Position numbers and translations under genes: made by a program
NCBI GenBank assembly: GCA_963764585.1
Contig: CAVXTB010000012.1
Span: 235,357-299,356 of the forward strand
Direction: 5' to 3'
Length of the DNA stretch: 64,000 nt
From: JAOPZW01 sp963764585
GTDB lineage: Bacteria > Actinomycetota > Thermoleophilia > Solirubrobacterales > Solirubrobacteraceae
Notes under the pieces: generated by a model
The model's database searches: none
What the model saw: the letters and a program-made list of their open reading frames with translations, nothing else
What the model was told of the DNA's origin: nothing
Shown here: positions 46,977-58,301 of the stretch, piece by piece
How positions within the stretch are numbered: position 1 is the stretch's first letter
Layout of the letters: each line of letters opens with the position of its first letter

Positions 46977-47549
46977 TTATGCCGTCTTGACGCAGTGCTC
47001 GAGCGCCGAGCGCACGATCGCGACCAGCTCATCGACCGCGTCGTCGAGGCGATCGTTGATCACGACGTGGCCGAACTCGTCCTTGGCGGCGAGCTCCTCC
47101 TCGGCGACCCGCAGCCGCGCGGCGACCTGCTCCTCGTCGTCGGTGCCGCGGCCGACCAGGCGCGTGTGCAGGGCGTCGAGCGACGGCGGCGCGATGAAGA
47201 CCTGCACGGCCTCGGGCAGCGTCGTGCGCACCTGGCGCGCGCCCTGGACCTCGATCTCGAGCACGACGGGGTGGCCGGCCGCGGTGCGCCGCTCGAGCTC
47301 GGCGCGCAGCGTGCCGTAGCGGCGGCCCGAGTACTGGGCGTGCTCGACGAACTCGTCTGCGTCGACGCGGCGCTGGAAATCTGCGTCGCCGAGGAAGTGG
47401 TAGTCGACGCCGTCCTGCTCGCCGGGGCGCGGCGCGCGCGTGGTCGCCGAGACGCTCAGCTCGAGCTCCGGCACGCGCTCGCGCAGCGTGCGGATCAGCG
47501 TGCCCTTGCCGACCCCGGAGGGGCCGGTGATGACGAAGACGCGAGCCAC
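46977..47549 (-). CDS. gmk: Guanylate kinase
   Basis: A 190-residue kinase converting GMP to GDP. P-loop FVITGPSGVGKGTLIRTL, SATTRAPRPGEQDGVDYHFL for GMP binding, LEIEVQGARQVR and FIAPPSLDALHTRLVGRGTD. GTG 47549 lies six bases after TACCCT (47556-47561). A hairpin CGCCCC/GGGGCG follows the stop (about 46941-46975). Confidence 0.95.
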   Translation of the reverse strand: MARVFVITGPSGVGKGTLIRTLRERVPELELSVSATTRAPRPGEQDGVDYHFLGDADFQRRVDADEFVEHAQYSGRRYGTLRAELERRTAAGHPVVLEIEVQGARQVRTTLPEAVQVFIAPPSLDALHTRLVGRGTDDEEQVAARLRVAEEELAAKDEFGHVVINDRLDDAVDELVAIVRSALEHCVKTA

Positions 47550-47555
47550 GCCGGC

Positions 47556-47561
47556 AGGGTA
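47556..47561 (-). promoter_or_regulatory. -10 hexamer, leaderless gmk
   Basis: TACCCT on the minus strand, six bases from the gmk GTG; same hexamer and spacing as rpoZ. Confidence 0.5.
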
Positions 47562-47588
47562 CGACGGGCCGCCGACGGCGCGTCCGCG

Positions 47589-47930
47589 CTACCGGCGCAG
47601 CATGGAGACCAGCTCGGTGCGCTGGCGCTCAGAAAGGCCACCGATCGTCTTGCTCGGCGAGATCCGACACTGCTGCAGGACCTTGTTCGCCTTCACGCGC
47701 CCGTACTTCGGGACCGCCAGGAGCATGTCGAAGACCTTCGCGGTCTCGACGTACTCGGGCGGCTCCCGCAGAAGCGTGTGAATCGACACCCGGCCCGCCT
47801 TCAGGTCCTTCTTCAGCTGCGCCCGACGCGTGCGAATCACGTTGGCGCGCTGCAGCGCGTCCATGCGCTGAAGGAGCGATCGCTCGGGTGCCGCCGAGTG
47901 CTTGGCAGGGGAATTGGTGGCCGGCGGCAT
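47589..47930 (-). CDS. mihF: Actinobacterial integration host factor (mIHF)
   Basis: A 113-residue nucleoid protein found in Actinobacteria. The core RANVIRTRRAQLKKDLKAGR, REPPEYVETAKVFDMLLAVP, KYGRVKANKVLQQCRISPS and KTIGGLSERQRTEL matches mIHF with its helix-two-turn-helix. It binds and bends DNA and is adjacent to gmk in most Actinobacteria. A TAGTAT hexamer (47940-47945) is nine bases upstream of the ATG. Confidence 0.95.
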   Translation of the reverse strand: MPPATNSPAKHSAAPERSLLQRMDALQRANVIRTRRAQLKKDLKAGRVSIHTLLREPPEYVETAKVFDMLLAVPKYGRVKANKVLQQCRISPSKTIGGLSERQRTELVSMLRR

Positions 47931-47939
47931 CGGTCGGCG

Positions 47940-47945
47940 ATACTA
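47940..47945 (-). promoter_or_regulatory. -10 hexamer of mihF
   Basis: TAGTAT on the minus strand, nine bases from the ATG at 47930; a transcript would have at most a few untranslated bases. Confidence 0.4.
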
Positions 47946-47986
47946 CACAGCGGGGGGCCGCAGGCAAGCGGAACAGCGCGAATTCG

Positions 47987-48011
47987 CCTCGACCTCGAGC
48001 TTAGGTCGAGG
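47987..48011 (-). terminator. Stem-loop after pyrD
   Basis: Perfect nine-pair inverted repeat CCTCGACCT / AGGTCGAGG with a seven-base loop, 76 bases beyond the pyrD stop. There is no T-run, so it is a possible non-canonical terminator or mRNA 3' stabiliser for the pyr operon. Confidence 0.45.
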
Positions 48012-48086
48012 TTCGTCCAGGCTGCTTGACGGTTTTGCTTGCGTTTGCAGGGACTTCCTAGGCGTCGAGCGTCGGGACGCTGACGT

Positions 48087-48980
48087 TCAGCGCGCGTCCT
48101 CCCCGCTCTTTGCGAACAAATCGTCAAGCTCGCGTGAGATCCGTGTTCCCGCGGCGGGATCGCGGAAGCTCTCAGTTCCCACAGCGACGAGGATCGCGCC
48201 CGCATCGAGCATCTGCGCGGCGTGCATGCCGTTCTGCACGCCGCCCATCCCGACGACCGGGATCGTGACCCGCGCGGCAACCGCTCGGACCTGCGCGAGG
48301 GCCACCGCACGGATGGCCGGACCCGACAGCCCACCGGTCGCGTTGCCCAGCCAGGCGGCGTGCGGTCGGCGGGGGTGCGGTGCATAGGCGCGCAGCGTGT
48401 TGATGAGCGAGACGGCGTCGGCGCCGGCGCTCTGCGCGGCCTGCGCGACGGCCGCGACGTCGGCGGTGTTGGGCGTGAGCTTGACGATCAGCGGCTTGGC
48501 TGTCCGCGGGCGCACCTCGGCCAGGACCGCGGCCAGCTCGCCGGGGTCGGCACCGATGTCGAGGCCGGTCCTGACGTTCGGGCACGAGACGTTGAGCTCG
48601 ACCGCGTCGACCTCGTCGCGCTCGTCGAGCGCCTCGACCAGCGTGCACAGCTCGGCGGCGCTCGCGCCCATGACGTTGGTGATCAGCGGCACCGGCAGGC
48701 GCGCGAGCTCGGGCAGGTCCTCCTCCAGGTAGCCGCGCAGCCCCTTGTTGGGCAGGCCGATCGAGTTGATCAGGCCGGCGGGCGTCTCGTACAGGCGCGG
48801 CGGCGGGTTGCCGTCGCGCGGCTGGACCGTGATGGTCTTGGAGACGAATGCCGAGAACGGGAAGCGCTCGACGAGCGCGTCGCCGAAGGCGCGCCGGGCG
48901 GCGATCGCGTCGAAGGTGCCCGAGCCGTTGACGACCGGGTGGGCGAGGCGCAGGCCGCAGAAGTCGACGTCGGCGCTCAA
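48087..48980 (-). CDS. pyrD: Dihydroorotate dehydrogenase, class 1B
   Basis: A 297-residue FMN enzyme of UMP synthesis. VDFCGLRLAHPVVNGSGTFD, SKTITVQPRDGNPPPRLYET, VELNVSCPNVRTG (catalytic Cys), LIVKLTPNTAD, NTLRAYAPHPRRP and IPVVGMGGVQNG are typical of class 1B, which uses PyrK to pass electrons to NAD. TTG at 48978-48980 overlaps the pyrK stop as TTGA; no better start exists. Confidence 0.95.
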   Translation of the reverse strand: MSADVDFCGLRLAHPVVNGSGTFDAIAARRAFGDALVERFPFSAFVSKTITVQPRDGNPPPRLYETPAGLINSIGLPNKGLRGYLEEDLPELARLPVPLITNVMGASAAELCTLVEALDERDEVDAVELNVSCPNVRTGLDIGADPGELAAVLAEVRPRTAKPLIVKLTPNTADVAAVAQAAQSAGADAVSLINTLRAYAPHPRRPHAAWLGNATGGLSGPAIRAVALAQVRAVAARVTIPVVGMGGVQNGMHAAQMLDAGAILVAVGTESFRDPAAGTRISRELDDLFAKSGEDAR

Positions 48981-49950
48981 TGCGCCGGCACCTCCGCCAG
49001 GCGCGCCCCGTCGAGCACCGGCCCGTCGACGCACAGGCGCAGGTAGCCGCCGGCGCGCAGCGGGACGACGCAGCCGAAGCAGGCGCCGAAGCCGCACGCC
49101 ATGCCCGACTCGAGGGCGAGCTGGCACGGGACGGCGCGCCGCTCGCACAGCGCACGAACCGCCTCGAGCATCGCCGGCGGGCCGCAGGCGTAGACGACGG
49201 CGGCGTCGGTGGCGAGCTCGTCGGCCAGCAGGTCGGTGACGAGCCCGTGGTGGCCGTGCGAGCCGTCGTCGGTGGCCACGCGCGCGTTGTGCAGCAGCGT
49301 CGCCCCGGGCGCGTGGTCGGCGTCGCGGAAGCCCAGCAGCGCGGGCGCGGGCTCGCCGCGCGCCAGCAGCTCGTCCTGCCAGATGGCCAGCGGCGCGGTG
49401 CCGACGCCGCCGCCGCACAGCAGCGCGCGGCGGCCTTCGGGCGGCGCGGTGAAGCCGATGCCGAGCGGGCCGGTGACGTGCAGGCCGTCGCCGGGTCGCA
49501 GCTCGCACAGGCGCTCGGTGCCCGGGCCGACGGCTTCGAGCATGAACTCCAGGCGCGGGCCGCGGGCGGTCGCGGCGTCGCTCGCGCCCCCCGCGCGCGG
49601 CTCGCCTCGGCTCCCCGGGCGCGGCTCGCCTCGGCTCCCCGGGCGCGGCTCGCCCCCGCCCGCCGGACGCGGCTCGCCCCCGCCCCCCGGGCGCGGCTCG
49701 CCCCCGCCTCTCGCGCGCGCCCGCAGCACGCTGAACGCGCGCGGCAGGAACGGCCGCTCCTCGCTCCCCCCACCCCACCGCTCTGCGGCGGCCAGCATGT
49801 AGAACTGCCCAGCGCGCGGCATCGGCCCTTCCGGGTCGTCAGCCCCCAGGACGGCGTACGCGCCGAGGTCGCGGCGCTCGGTCACCAGCAGCGTGCGGCG
49901 GCCGAACGGCGCGAGCGTGCGCGGCTCGGTCAGGCCCTCGGGGTCTCCCC

Positions 49951-49954
<4 letters not shown>
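48977..49954 (-). CDS. pyrK: Dihydroorotate dehydrogenase electron-transfer subunit, with internal minisatellite
   Basis: A 325-residue PyrK: FAD domain (AGQFYMLAA, LPRAFSVLRA), NAD domain (ALLCGGGVGTAPLAIWQDEL) and C-terminal 2Fe-2S site (ESGMACGFGACFGCVVPL plus a later Cys in LRLCVDGP). Between FSVLRARAR and RLEFMLEAVG, a surface hairpin of the FAD domain, five copies of an eight-residue unit GEPRPGGG/GEPRPGSR are inserted, making it about 50 residues longer than usual. GTG overlaps the carB stop. Confidence 0.93.
49597..49716. repeat. 24-bp minisatellite, five copies, inside pyrK
   Basis: Five in-phase 24-base units (49597, 49621, 49645, 49669, 49693), each starting GCGGCTCGCC on the plus strand. 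The first two are identical; the others differ in their last 13 bases. Units keep the pyrK frame and encode Gly-Glu-Pro-Arg-rich octapeptides. Copy number is likely to vary by slippage. Confidence 0.9.
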
Positions 49955-53074
<3,120 letters not shown>

Positions 53075-53082
<8 letters not shown>

Positions 53083-54205
53083 GGACGGCCTCCAGGAACC
53101 GATCGAACTGGTAGAGGGCGTCGTTCGGGCCCGGGCCCGCCTCTGGGTGGTACTGCACGGTCGCGCTGTTGACCTCGAGCAGCTCGAGGCCCTCGACCGT
53201 GCGGTCGTAGAGGTTGACGTGGGTCAGCGCCGCCTCGCCGAAATCGGTGCTCCAGCGCACGGGTTCGTCGGTCTCGACGCGGCCGCCGCCGTCGGGCGCC
53301 TTGACCGCGAAGCCGTGGTTCTGCGAGGTGATCTCGATCTTGCCCGTGCGCAGGTCCTTGACGGGATGGTTGGCGCCGCGGTGCCCGAAGGGCAGCTTGT
53401 AGGTCTCGAGGCCGACCGCCTGGCACAGCAGCTGGTGGCCCAGGCAGATGCCCCAGACCGGGCGCGTGCCGATCAGCTCGCGGACGGTGTCGACGATGTA
53501 GCCCAGCGCGGCGGGGTCGCCCGGGCCGTTGGCGAGGAAGACCGCATCGGGATCGTCTGCGGTCAGCTCGGCTGCGGTGGCGGTGCACGGGTGCAGCTGC
53601 ACGCGCGCGCCGCGCGACACGAGGTTGCGCACGATCGAGCCCTTGATGCCGGTGTCGATCGCCGCGATCAGCGGCCCGTCGCCCATGCCGTGCTCGGTCA
53701 TCGCGGCCGGGGCCACGACGCGCGCGAGGTCGAGGCCCGCCATCGGCGGCTCGGCGGCGATCCGCTCGCGCGCCTCGGCCTCGCCCATCGCGGCGGGGAA
53801 GACGCCGCCGCGCATCGCCCCGGCGTCGCGGATGTGGCGCACGAGCGCGCGCGTGTCGACGCCGCTGATGGCCGGCACCCCGCAATCGGCCAGCCAGTCC
53901 AGCCAGCCGCGCTCGGCGCCGGGGGCGTCCTCGCGGTTGACCGCGGCGCGCATGATCGCCGCGCGCGCCCACGCGCGATCGGACTCCATCGCCTCCTGCG
54001 CGGCGCCGTAGTTGCCGATGTGCGGGTAGGTGAACGTGATGAGCTGGCCGGCGAAGCTCGGGTCGGTCATCGACTCCTGGTAGCCGCTCATCCCGGTGGT
54101 GAAGACCACCTCTCCGGTCGCCGGCTCGTCGGCGCCGCACGCGTCGCCGTCGAAGCGCGTGCCATCCTCGAGGAGAACGAAGGCGGTCGCGTCCCTCAGG
54201 CCCAC
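53075..54205 (-). CDS. carA: Carbamoyl-phosphate synthase small (glutaminase) subunit
   Basis: A 376-residue glutaminase feeding ammonia to CarB. TGEVVFTTGMSGYQESMTDP, SGVDTRALVRHIRD, and the class I amidotransferase triad: nucleophile in VWGICLGHQLL, His and Glu in VQYHPEAGPGP. GTG 54205 is preceded by AGGAGG and overlaps the pyrC stop by ten bases; the stop overlaps carB. Confidence 0.96.
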
Positions 54206-55587
54206 CGGGTCCCCCCTCCTGGCGAGTGCGCGCCCTGCGCGGCCGCGGACGGGGGTGCCCCCACCACCGCGAACGCCCGCTCCCGGTAGGCGACCGCGCC
54301 GGCCGCGAGCGTCATGAGCACCCGCCCGCGCAGGCGCCGTCCCGCGAAGCAGCAGTTCTCCGAGCGGCTCTCGTAGCCGTCCTCGCCGACGTCCCACTCC
54401 GCGGCGAGATCGGCGAGCACGAGGTTCGCCTCGTCGCCCGCGCGGACCCGCGGCGCGGCCACGCCGAACGGCTCGCCGCCGGCGGTCATGCGCTCGATCA
54501 CGAGGCCGAGGTCGACCACGCCGGGGACGACGAGGTCGGTGTGCACCGCCGCGAAGGCGGTCTCCAGGCCGGTGGTGCCCATCGGCGCCTGCTCGAACGG
54601 GACCTCCTTCTCGTCGCGCGCGTGGGGAGCGTGGTCGGTCGCGATGCAGTCGATGACGCCGGAGCGCAGCCCGTCGATCAGCGCGCGCCGATCGGCCTCG
54701 GTGCGCAGCGGCGGATTCATCTTCATCCGCGTATCGAGCCCGCGCACGGCCTCCTCGGTCAGGCACAGGTGGTGCGGCGTGACCTCGCAGGTCACCTGCA
54801 CTCCGCGCTCCTTCGCCGCCGCGATCTCGCCGACGGACTCCACGCACGACAGGTGCTGGACGTGGATGCGCCCGCCTTCGTAGCCCGCCAGCGCGCAGTC
54901 GCGCGCGACCATCGTCGACTCGCTGACGCTCGGGATGCCGGCGACGCCCAGCAGCGCGCTGACCTCGCCCTCGTGCATCGCCCCGCGGCCGCTGAGCGAG
55001 GGGTCCTCCTCGTGCAGGGCCAGCAGCCCGCCGGCCAGGCGCTGGTATTGCAGCGCCTTGCGCAGCATCCCTGCCGCGACGACCGGCTTGCCGTCGTCGG
55101 TGAAGCCGACGGCGCCCTCGGCGCGCAGCTCGGCCATCTCGGTCAGCTCGTCGCCGCGCAGGCCGCGGGTGATCGAGGCCATGAACCCGACCGCCACCCG
55201 CGCGTCGCGCGCCGCGGCGTCGCGCAGCGCGCGCAGCACCGGGGCGCTGTCGACCACCGGATCGGTGTTCGGCATCGCGATCACCGCGCAGAAGCCGCCG
55301 GCGGCCGCCGCGCGCGTTCCGGTCTCGAGGTCCTCCTTATGCTCCTGGCCCGGCACGCGCAGGTGCACGTGCGGGTCGACGAAGGCGGGCAGCAGGTGGC
55401 GCCCCGAGCCGTCAACGACCTCGGCGCCGTCGGGCACGGCGGCCGCGCCGGGCTCGTCGAGCGACGCGATCTCGCCGCCCGCGACCACCACGTCGAGGAC
55501 ACGATCGATCCCCTCGCGCGGGTCGACGACGTGCGCGCCGCGCACCACGAGCGTGGCGGGCTGGCCGTGCGGCGTCACGAGCGTCAT
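54196..55587 (-). CDS. pyrC: Dihydroorotase
   Basis: A 463-residue class I dihydroorotase. Zinc ligands: LLPAFVDPHVHLRVPGQEHK, HEEDPSLSGR, HVQHLSCVESV, CEVTPHHLCL and catalytic Asp in IATDHAPHARDEK. The C-terminus carries about 25 extra residues (AVVGAPPSAAAQGAHSPGGG) of low complexity. Overlaps both neighbours by four and ten bases. Confidence 0.96.
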   Translation of the reverse strand: MTLVTPHGQPATLVVRGAHVVDPREGIDRVLDVVVAGGEIASLDEPGAAAVPDGAEVVDGSGRHLLPAFVDPHVHLRVPGQEHKEDLETGTRAAAAGGFCAVIAMPNTDPVVDSAPVLRALRDAAARDARVAVGFMASITRGLRGDELTEMAELRAEGAVGFTDDGKPVVAAGMLRKALQYQRLAGGLLALHEEDPSLSGRGAMHEGEVSALLGVAGIPSVSESTMVARDCALAGYEGGRIHVQHLSCVESVGEIAAAKERGVQVTCEVTPHHLCLTEEAVRGLDTRMKMNPPLRTEADRRALIDGLRSGVIDCIATDHAPHARDEKEVPFEQAPMGTTGLETAFAAVHTDLVVPGVVDLGLVIERMTAGGEPFGVAAPRVRAGDEANLVLADLAAEWDVGEDGYESRSENCCFAGRRLRGRVLMTLAAGAVAYRERAFAVVGAPPSAAAQGAHSPGGGTRWA

Positions 55588-56516
55588 GCCGGCGCCGGCT
55601 CCTGCACCGGCTCCCCCGCGCGCGCGCCCGCGAGGACCTCGTAGAGGACGGCCATGCGCACGACCACCCCGGCCTCGACCTGGGCGGTGATCACGGCCTG
55701 CGGCGAGTCGACCACCTCGCCGGACAGCTCGACCCCGCGGTTGACCGGCCCGGGATGCATCAGCACCTGGCGCGGGTGCAGCCTGCGCCCGTTGATCTGG
55801 TACTCGCTGGCGTACTCGCGCAGCGTCGGCACGAAGGCCTGGTCCATGCGCTCGTGCTGCATGCGCAGCGCGTAGACGACGTCGGCCTCGGCGAGGTCGT
55901 CGAGCGTGAAGCGCACGTCGCAGCCGAGCGCCTCGACGCCGCGCGGGATGAGGGTCGGCGGCCCGCACACCGTCACGTGCGCGCCCATCTTCTGGAACGC
56001 GAGGATGTTCGAGCGCGCCACCCGCGAGTGCAGGACGTCGCCGACGATCCAGATGCTCAGCCCGTCGAGGCCGCCGAGCCGCTGGCGCAGGGTGTGGACG
56101 TCGAGCAGCGCCTGGGTCGGGTGCTCGTGCTTGCCGTCGCCGGCGTTGACGATTGCGGCCGGCGTCCACTCGGCCACCAGCGCGGCGGCGCCCGCCCACG
56201 GCGTGCGGATGACGATCGCGTCGGGCTTGTGAGCGTTCAGGGTCAGGACCGTGTCCTTCAGCGACTCGCCCTTCTCGACGCTCGAGCCGCTTGCCGCGAA
56301 GTTCACGACGTCGGCGCTCAGGCGCTTGGCCGCGAGCTCGAAGGACGAGCGCGTCCGCGTCGAGGCCTCGTAGAAGAGGTTGAGCACGGTGCGACCGCGC
56401 AGGGCGGGCACCTTCTTGATCTCGCGCTCGGCGATCTCGGAGAACGACGCCGCGCGATCGCAGATGCGCTCGATGGCCGCGCGGTCGAGATCCTCGATCG
56501 ACAGCAGATGCCTCAT
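55584..56516 (-). CDS. pyrB: Aspartate carbamoyltransferase catalytic subunit
   Basis: A 310-residue transcarbamoylase. Carbamoyl-phosphate motif FYEASTRTRSSFELAAKRL, GKHEHPTQALLD, IVGDVLHSRVARSN and VLMHPGPVNRGVEL are intact. No pyrI regulatory gene is present, so control rests on PyrR. ATG overlaps the pyrR stop (ATGA). Confidence 0.96.
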   Translation of the reverse strand: MRHLLSIEDLDRAAIERICDRAASFSEIAEREIKKVPALRGRTVLNLFYEASTRTRSSFELAAKRLSADVVNFAASGSSVEKGESLKDTVLTLNAHKPDAIVIRTPWAGAAALVAEWTPAAIVNAGDGKHEHPTQALLDVHTLRQRLGGLDGLSIWIVGDVLHSRVARSNILAFQKMGAHVTVCGPPTLIPRGVEALGCDVRFTLDDLAEADVVYALRMQHERMDQAFVPTLREYASEYQINGRRLHPRQVLMHPGPVNRGVELSGEVVDSPQAVITAQVEAGVVVRMAVLYEVLAGARAGEPVQEPAPA

Positions 56517-57064
56517 GCGACGACCTCCGCGGTCTCGGTGATGGTGACCTCGTCGACGCCGTCGAGCTCGTCGACGTGCACGTTGACGCGCTCGGCGCGC
56601 GAGGTCGGCAGGTTCTTGCCGACGTAGTCGGGGCGCAGCGGCAGCTCGCGGTGGCCGCGGTCGGCCAGCACGGCGAGCTGCACGCGCGCCGGGCGGCCGT
56701 AGTCGAAGAGCGCCTCGATCGCGGCGCGCACGGTACGCCCGGTGAAGAGGACGTCGTCGACGATCACCACCGTCGTCCCGTCCAGCGGGAAGTCCAGCTG
56801 GGTCGAATGGACGACCGGCGCCTCGGCGCGGCGGCCGAGGTCGTCTCTGTAGAAGGAGATGTCCAGCTCGCCGAGCGGGACGTCGGCCTCCAGCAGGTCC
56901 GCCAGCAGGCCGCGCAGCCGGCGGGCGAGCAGCGCACCGCGGCGGTGGATCCCGACGATGGCGAGCCGGTCGTGCTCGGAGTTCTTCTCGACGATCTCGT
57001 GCGCGATCCGCACGAGCGTCCGGCGCATGTCGTCCCCGTCGAGGACGACCTTCTCGGTGCTCAT
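56513..57064 (-). CDS. pyrR: PyrR regulator / uracil phosphoribosyltransferase
   Basis: A 183-residue bifunctional protein: RNA-binding attenuation or translation regulator and weak UPRTase. PRPP motif TTVVIVDDVLFTGRTVRAA; also IAHEIVEKN, LAIVGIHRRGALLARRL and the C-terminal PTSRAERVNVHV. First gene of the pyr operon, preceded by a hairpin carrying the PyrR-binding loop sequence. Confidence 0.96.
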   Translation of the reverse strand: MSTEKVVLDGDDMRRTLVRIAHEIVEKNSEHDRLAIVGIHRRGALLARRLRGLLADLLEADVPLGELDISFYRDDLGRRAEAPVVHSTQLDFPLDGTTVVIVDDVLFTGRTVRAAIEALFDYGRPARVQLAVLADRGHRELPLRPDYVGKNLPTSRAERVNVHVDELDGVDEVTITETAEVVA

Positions 57065-57075
57065 GGCTCCTTCCT

Positions 57076-57089
57076 GGCCTCACGGGACC
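57076..57089 (-). promoter_or_regulatory. PyrR-binding hairpin in pyr operon leader
   Basis: Minus-strand GGTCCCGTGAGGCC matches the conserved PyrR RNA loop (GUCCNGNGAGGCY) and can form a hairpin with flanking CC/GG pairs. The pyrR ribosome site AGGAAGGAG follows immediately, so UMP-bound PyrR would block translation initiation, as described for actinobacterial pyr leaders. The sequence match is seen; the mechanism is by analogy. Confidence 0.7.
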
Positions 57090-57111
57090 GGGTTAAAGGG
57101 GCAGTGGCTGG

Positions 57112-57117
57112 ACCCTA
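57112..57117 (-). promoter_or_regulatory. -10 hexamer of pyr operon
   Basis: TAGGGT on the minus strand, 47 bases before the pyrR ATG, giving a leader of about 40 bases that includes the PyrR hairpin. Confidence 0.45.
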
Positions 57118-57144
57118 GCAGCGCCGGGCGCGGAACCGGCCGCC

Positions 57145-57930
57145 TCAGTGCAGGGTCGCGAGCGCCGCGGGCAGCTCGCCCAGGTCGCCGATCTCGACGA
57201 GGTGCGGCCGGTCGCCGGGCCGCTGGCCGCCGTCGCGGTTCAGCCAGACGGCGCGCAGCCCGGCGGCGAGCGCGCCGTCGACGTCGTTGGTCAGGTTGTC
57301 GCCGACCATCACCGCCTCGCCCGGCTCGGCGGCGACCGCGTCAAGCGCGCGAGCGAAGATCGCCCGGTCGGGCTTGCCGCGCCCGAGGTCGCCGGAGACG
57401 ACGATCGCGTCGAAGCGATCGGCGAGCCCGGAGGCGGCGAGCTTCTCGCGCTGCAGGCACGACGCGCCGTTGGTCACGAGCGCGAGCGCGTACTCGCCGC
57501 GCAGGGCATCGAGAGCGGCCGCGGCGTCGGCGAACGTCTCGCAGCGGCCGCGGCGCTCGACGCCGAAGCGCTCGCCGAGCTCTGCGGCCAGCGCGTCGTC
57601 CTCGATGTCGTGGTCGGCCAGCGCGCGCCGCCAGGCGTCGCGCCGGAAGTCCGGGGCCCAGGCGCGCAGCGCGCGCAGGTCGTCGGCGTCGCCCTCGAAC
57701 CGGCACCACAGCCCTTCCCACGAGCTGATCCCGATGCGCCGGCAGAACGGGTACGTCGGCGCGGCGCGCCACAGCTCGCGCGCCCGCACCCGCGCGTCGG
57801 CGGCGAGCGCGGCTGCGTCGACACGGTGGCGCTCGGCCGCCACGCGCGCGGTGGCGGCGAAGGAGGCCACCGCCGCGCCCTCCTCGACCACGAGCGTGTC
57901 GTCGAGGTCGAAGAGGAGCGCGCGCGTCAC
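57145..57930 (-). CDS. HAD-family hydrolase
   Basis: A 261-residue haloacid-dehalogenase-like phosphatase. Motif I TRALLFDLDDTLVVEE, motif II LALVTNGASCLQREKL, motif III Lys in DLGRGKPDRAIFARAL and motif IV VMVGDNLTNDVDGALAAGLR. Helical cap (residues about 20-110) fits subfamily I HADs, such as phosphoglycolate or pyrimidine nucleotidases. GTG overlaps the PASTA gene stop. Next to the pyr operon, so a nucleotide substrate is possible but unproven. Confidence 0.87.
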   Translation of the reverse strand: MTRALLFDLDDTLVVEEGAAVASFAATARVAAERHRVDAAALAADARVRARELWRAAPTYPFCRRIGISSWEGLWCRFEGDADDLRALRAWAPDFRRDAWRRALADHDIEDDALAAELGERFGVERRGRCETFADAAAALDALRGEYALALVTNGASCLQREKLAASGLADRFDAIVVSGDLGRGKPDRAIFARALDAVAAEPGEAVMVGDNLTNDVDGALAAGLRAVWLNRDGGQRPGDRPHLVEIGDLGELPAALATLH

Positions 57931-58301
57931 TCCTGGTCGACGTCGAGGTGCACGGTGTCGCCCTGGCGCAGGCGCGAGCCGGGCGACGGATCCTGATCGA
58001 CGACCGTCCAGCTCGACTGGTCGAGCACGCCGAACAGCCCGCCGCCGCGGACGTCGCCCTTCAGCCCCGCGCTCTCGAGGCGGTCGAGCGCCCGGTCGAG
58101 CCGCACGCCGGCGAGCGCCGGCACGGCGGTGCCCTGCGGCTTGCTCGCGACGCTGATGGTGCGCTCCTTGTAGACGGGCTGGGCGCCGCCGAGGATCGCG
58201 ATGAGCAGCACGCCGACGAAGAAGCCGCCGGCCGCGGCCAGCGCCATGCCGAGCAGGCCGAAGCGGCGCTCGCGCGGGCGCACCTGGGTCGGCTGGTTCA
58301 T
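57927..58301 (-). CDS. Single-PASTA membrane protein
   Basis: A 124-residue protein: short basic N-terminus, one TM helix (LLGMALAAAGGFFVGVLLIA) and one PASTA domain (VPALAGVRLDRALDRLESAG to VVDQDPSPGSRLRQGDTVHL). PASTA domains bind peptidoglycan fragments; here no kinase or transpeptidase domain is attached. Overlaps rnz and the HAD gene. Confidence 0.85.
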   Translation of the reverse strand: MNQPTQVRPRERRFGLLGMALAAAGGFFVGVLLIAILGGAQPVYKERTISVASKPQGTAVPALAGVRLDRALDRLESAGLKGDVRGGGLFGVLDQSSWTVVDQDPSPGSRLRQGDTVHLDVDQE

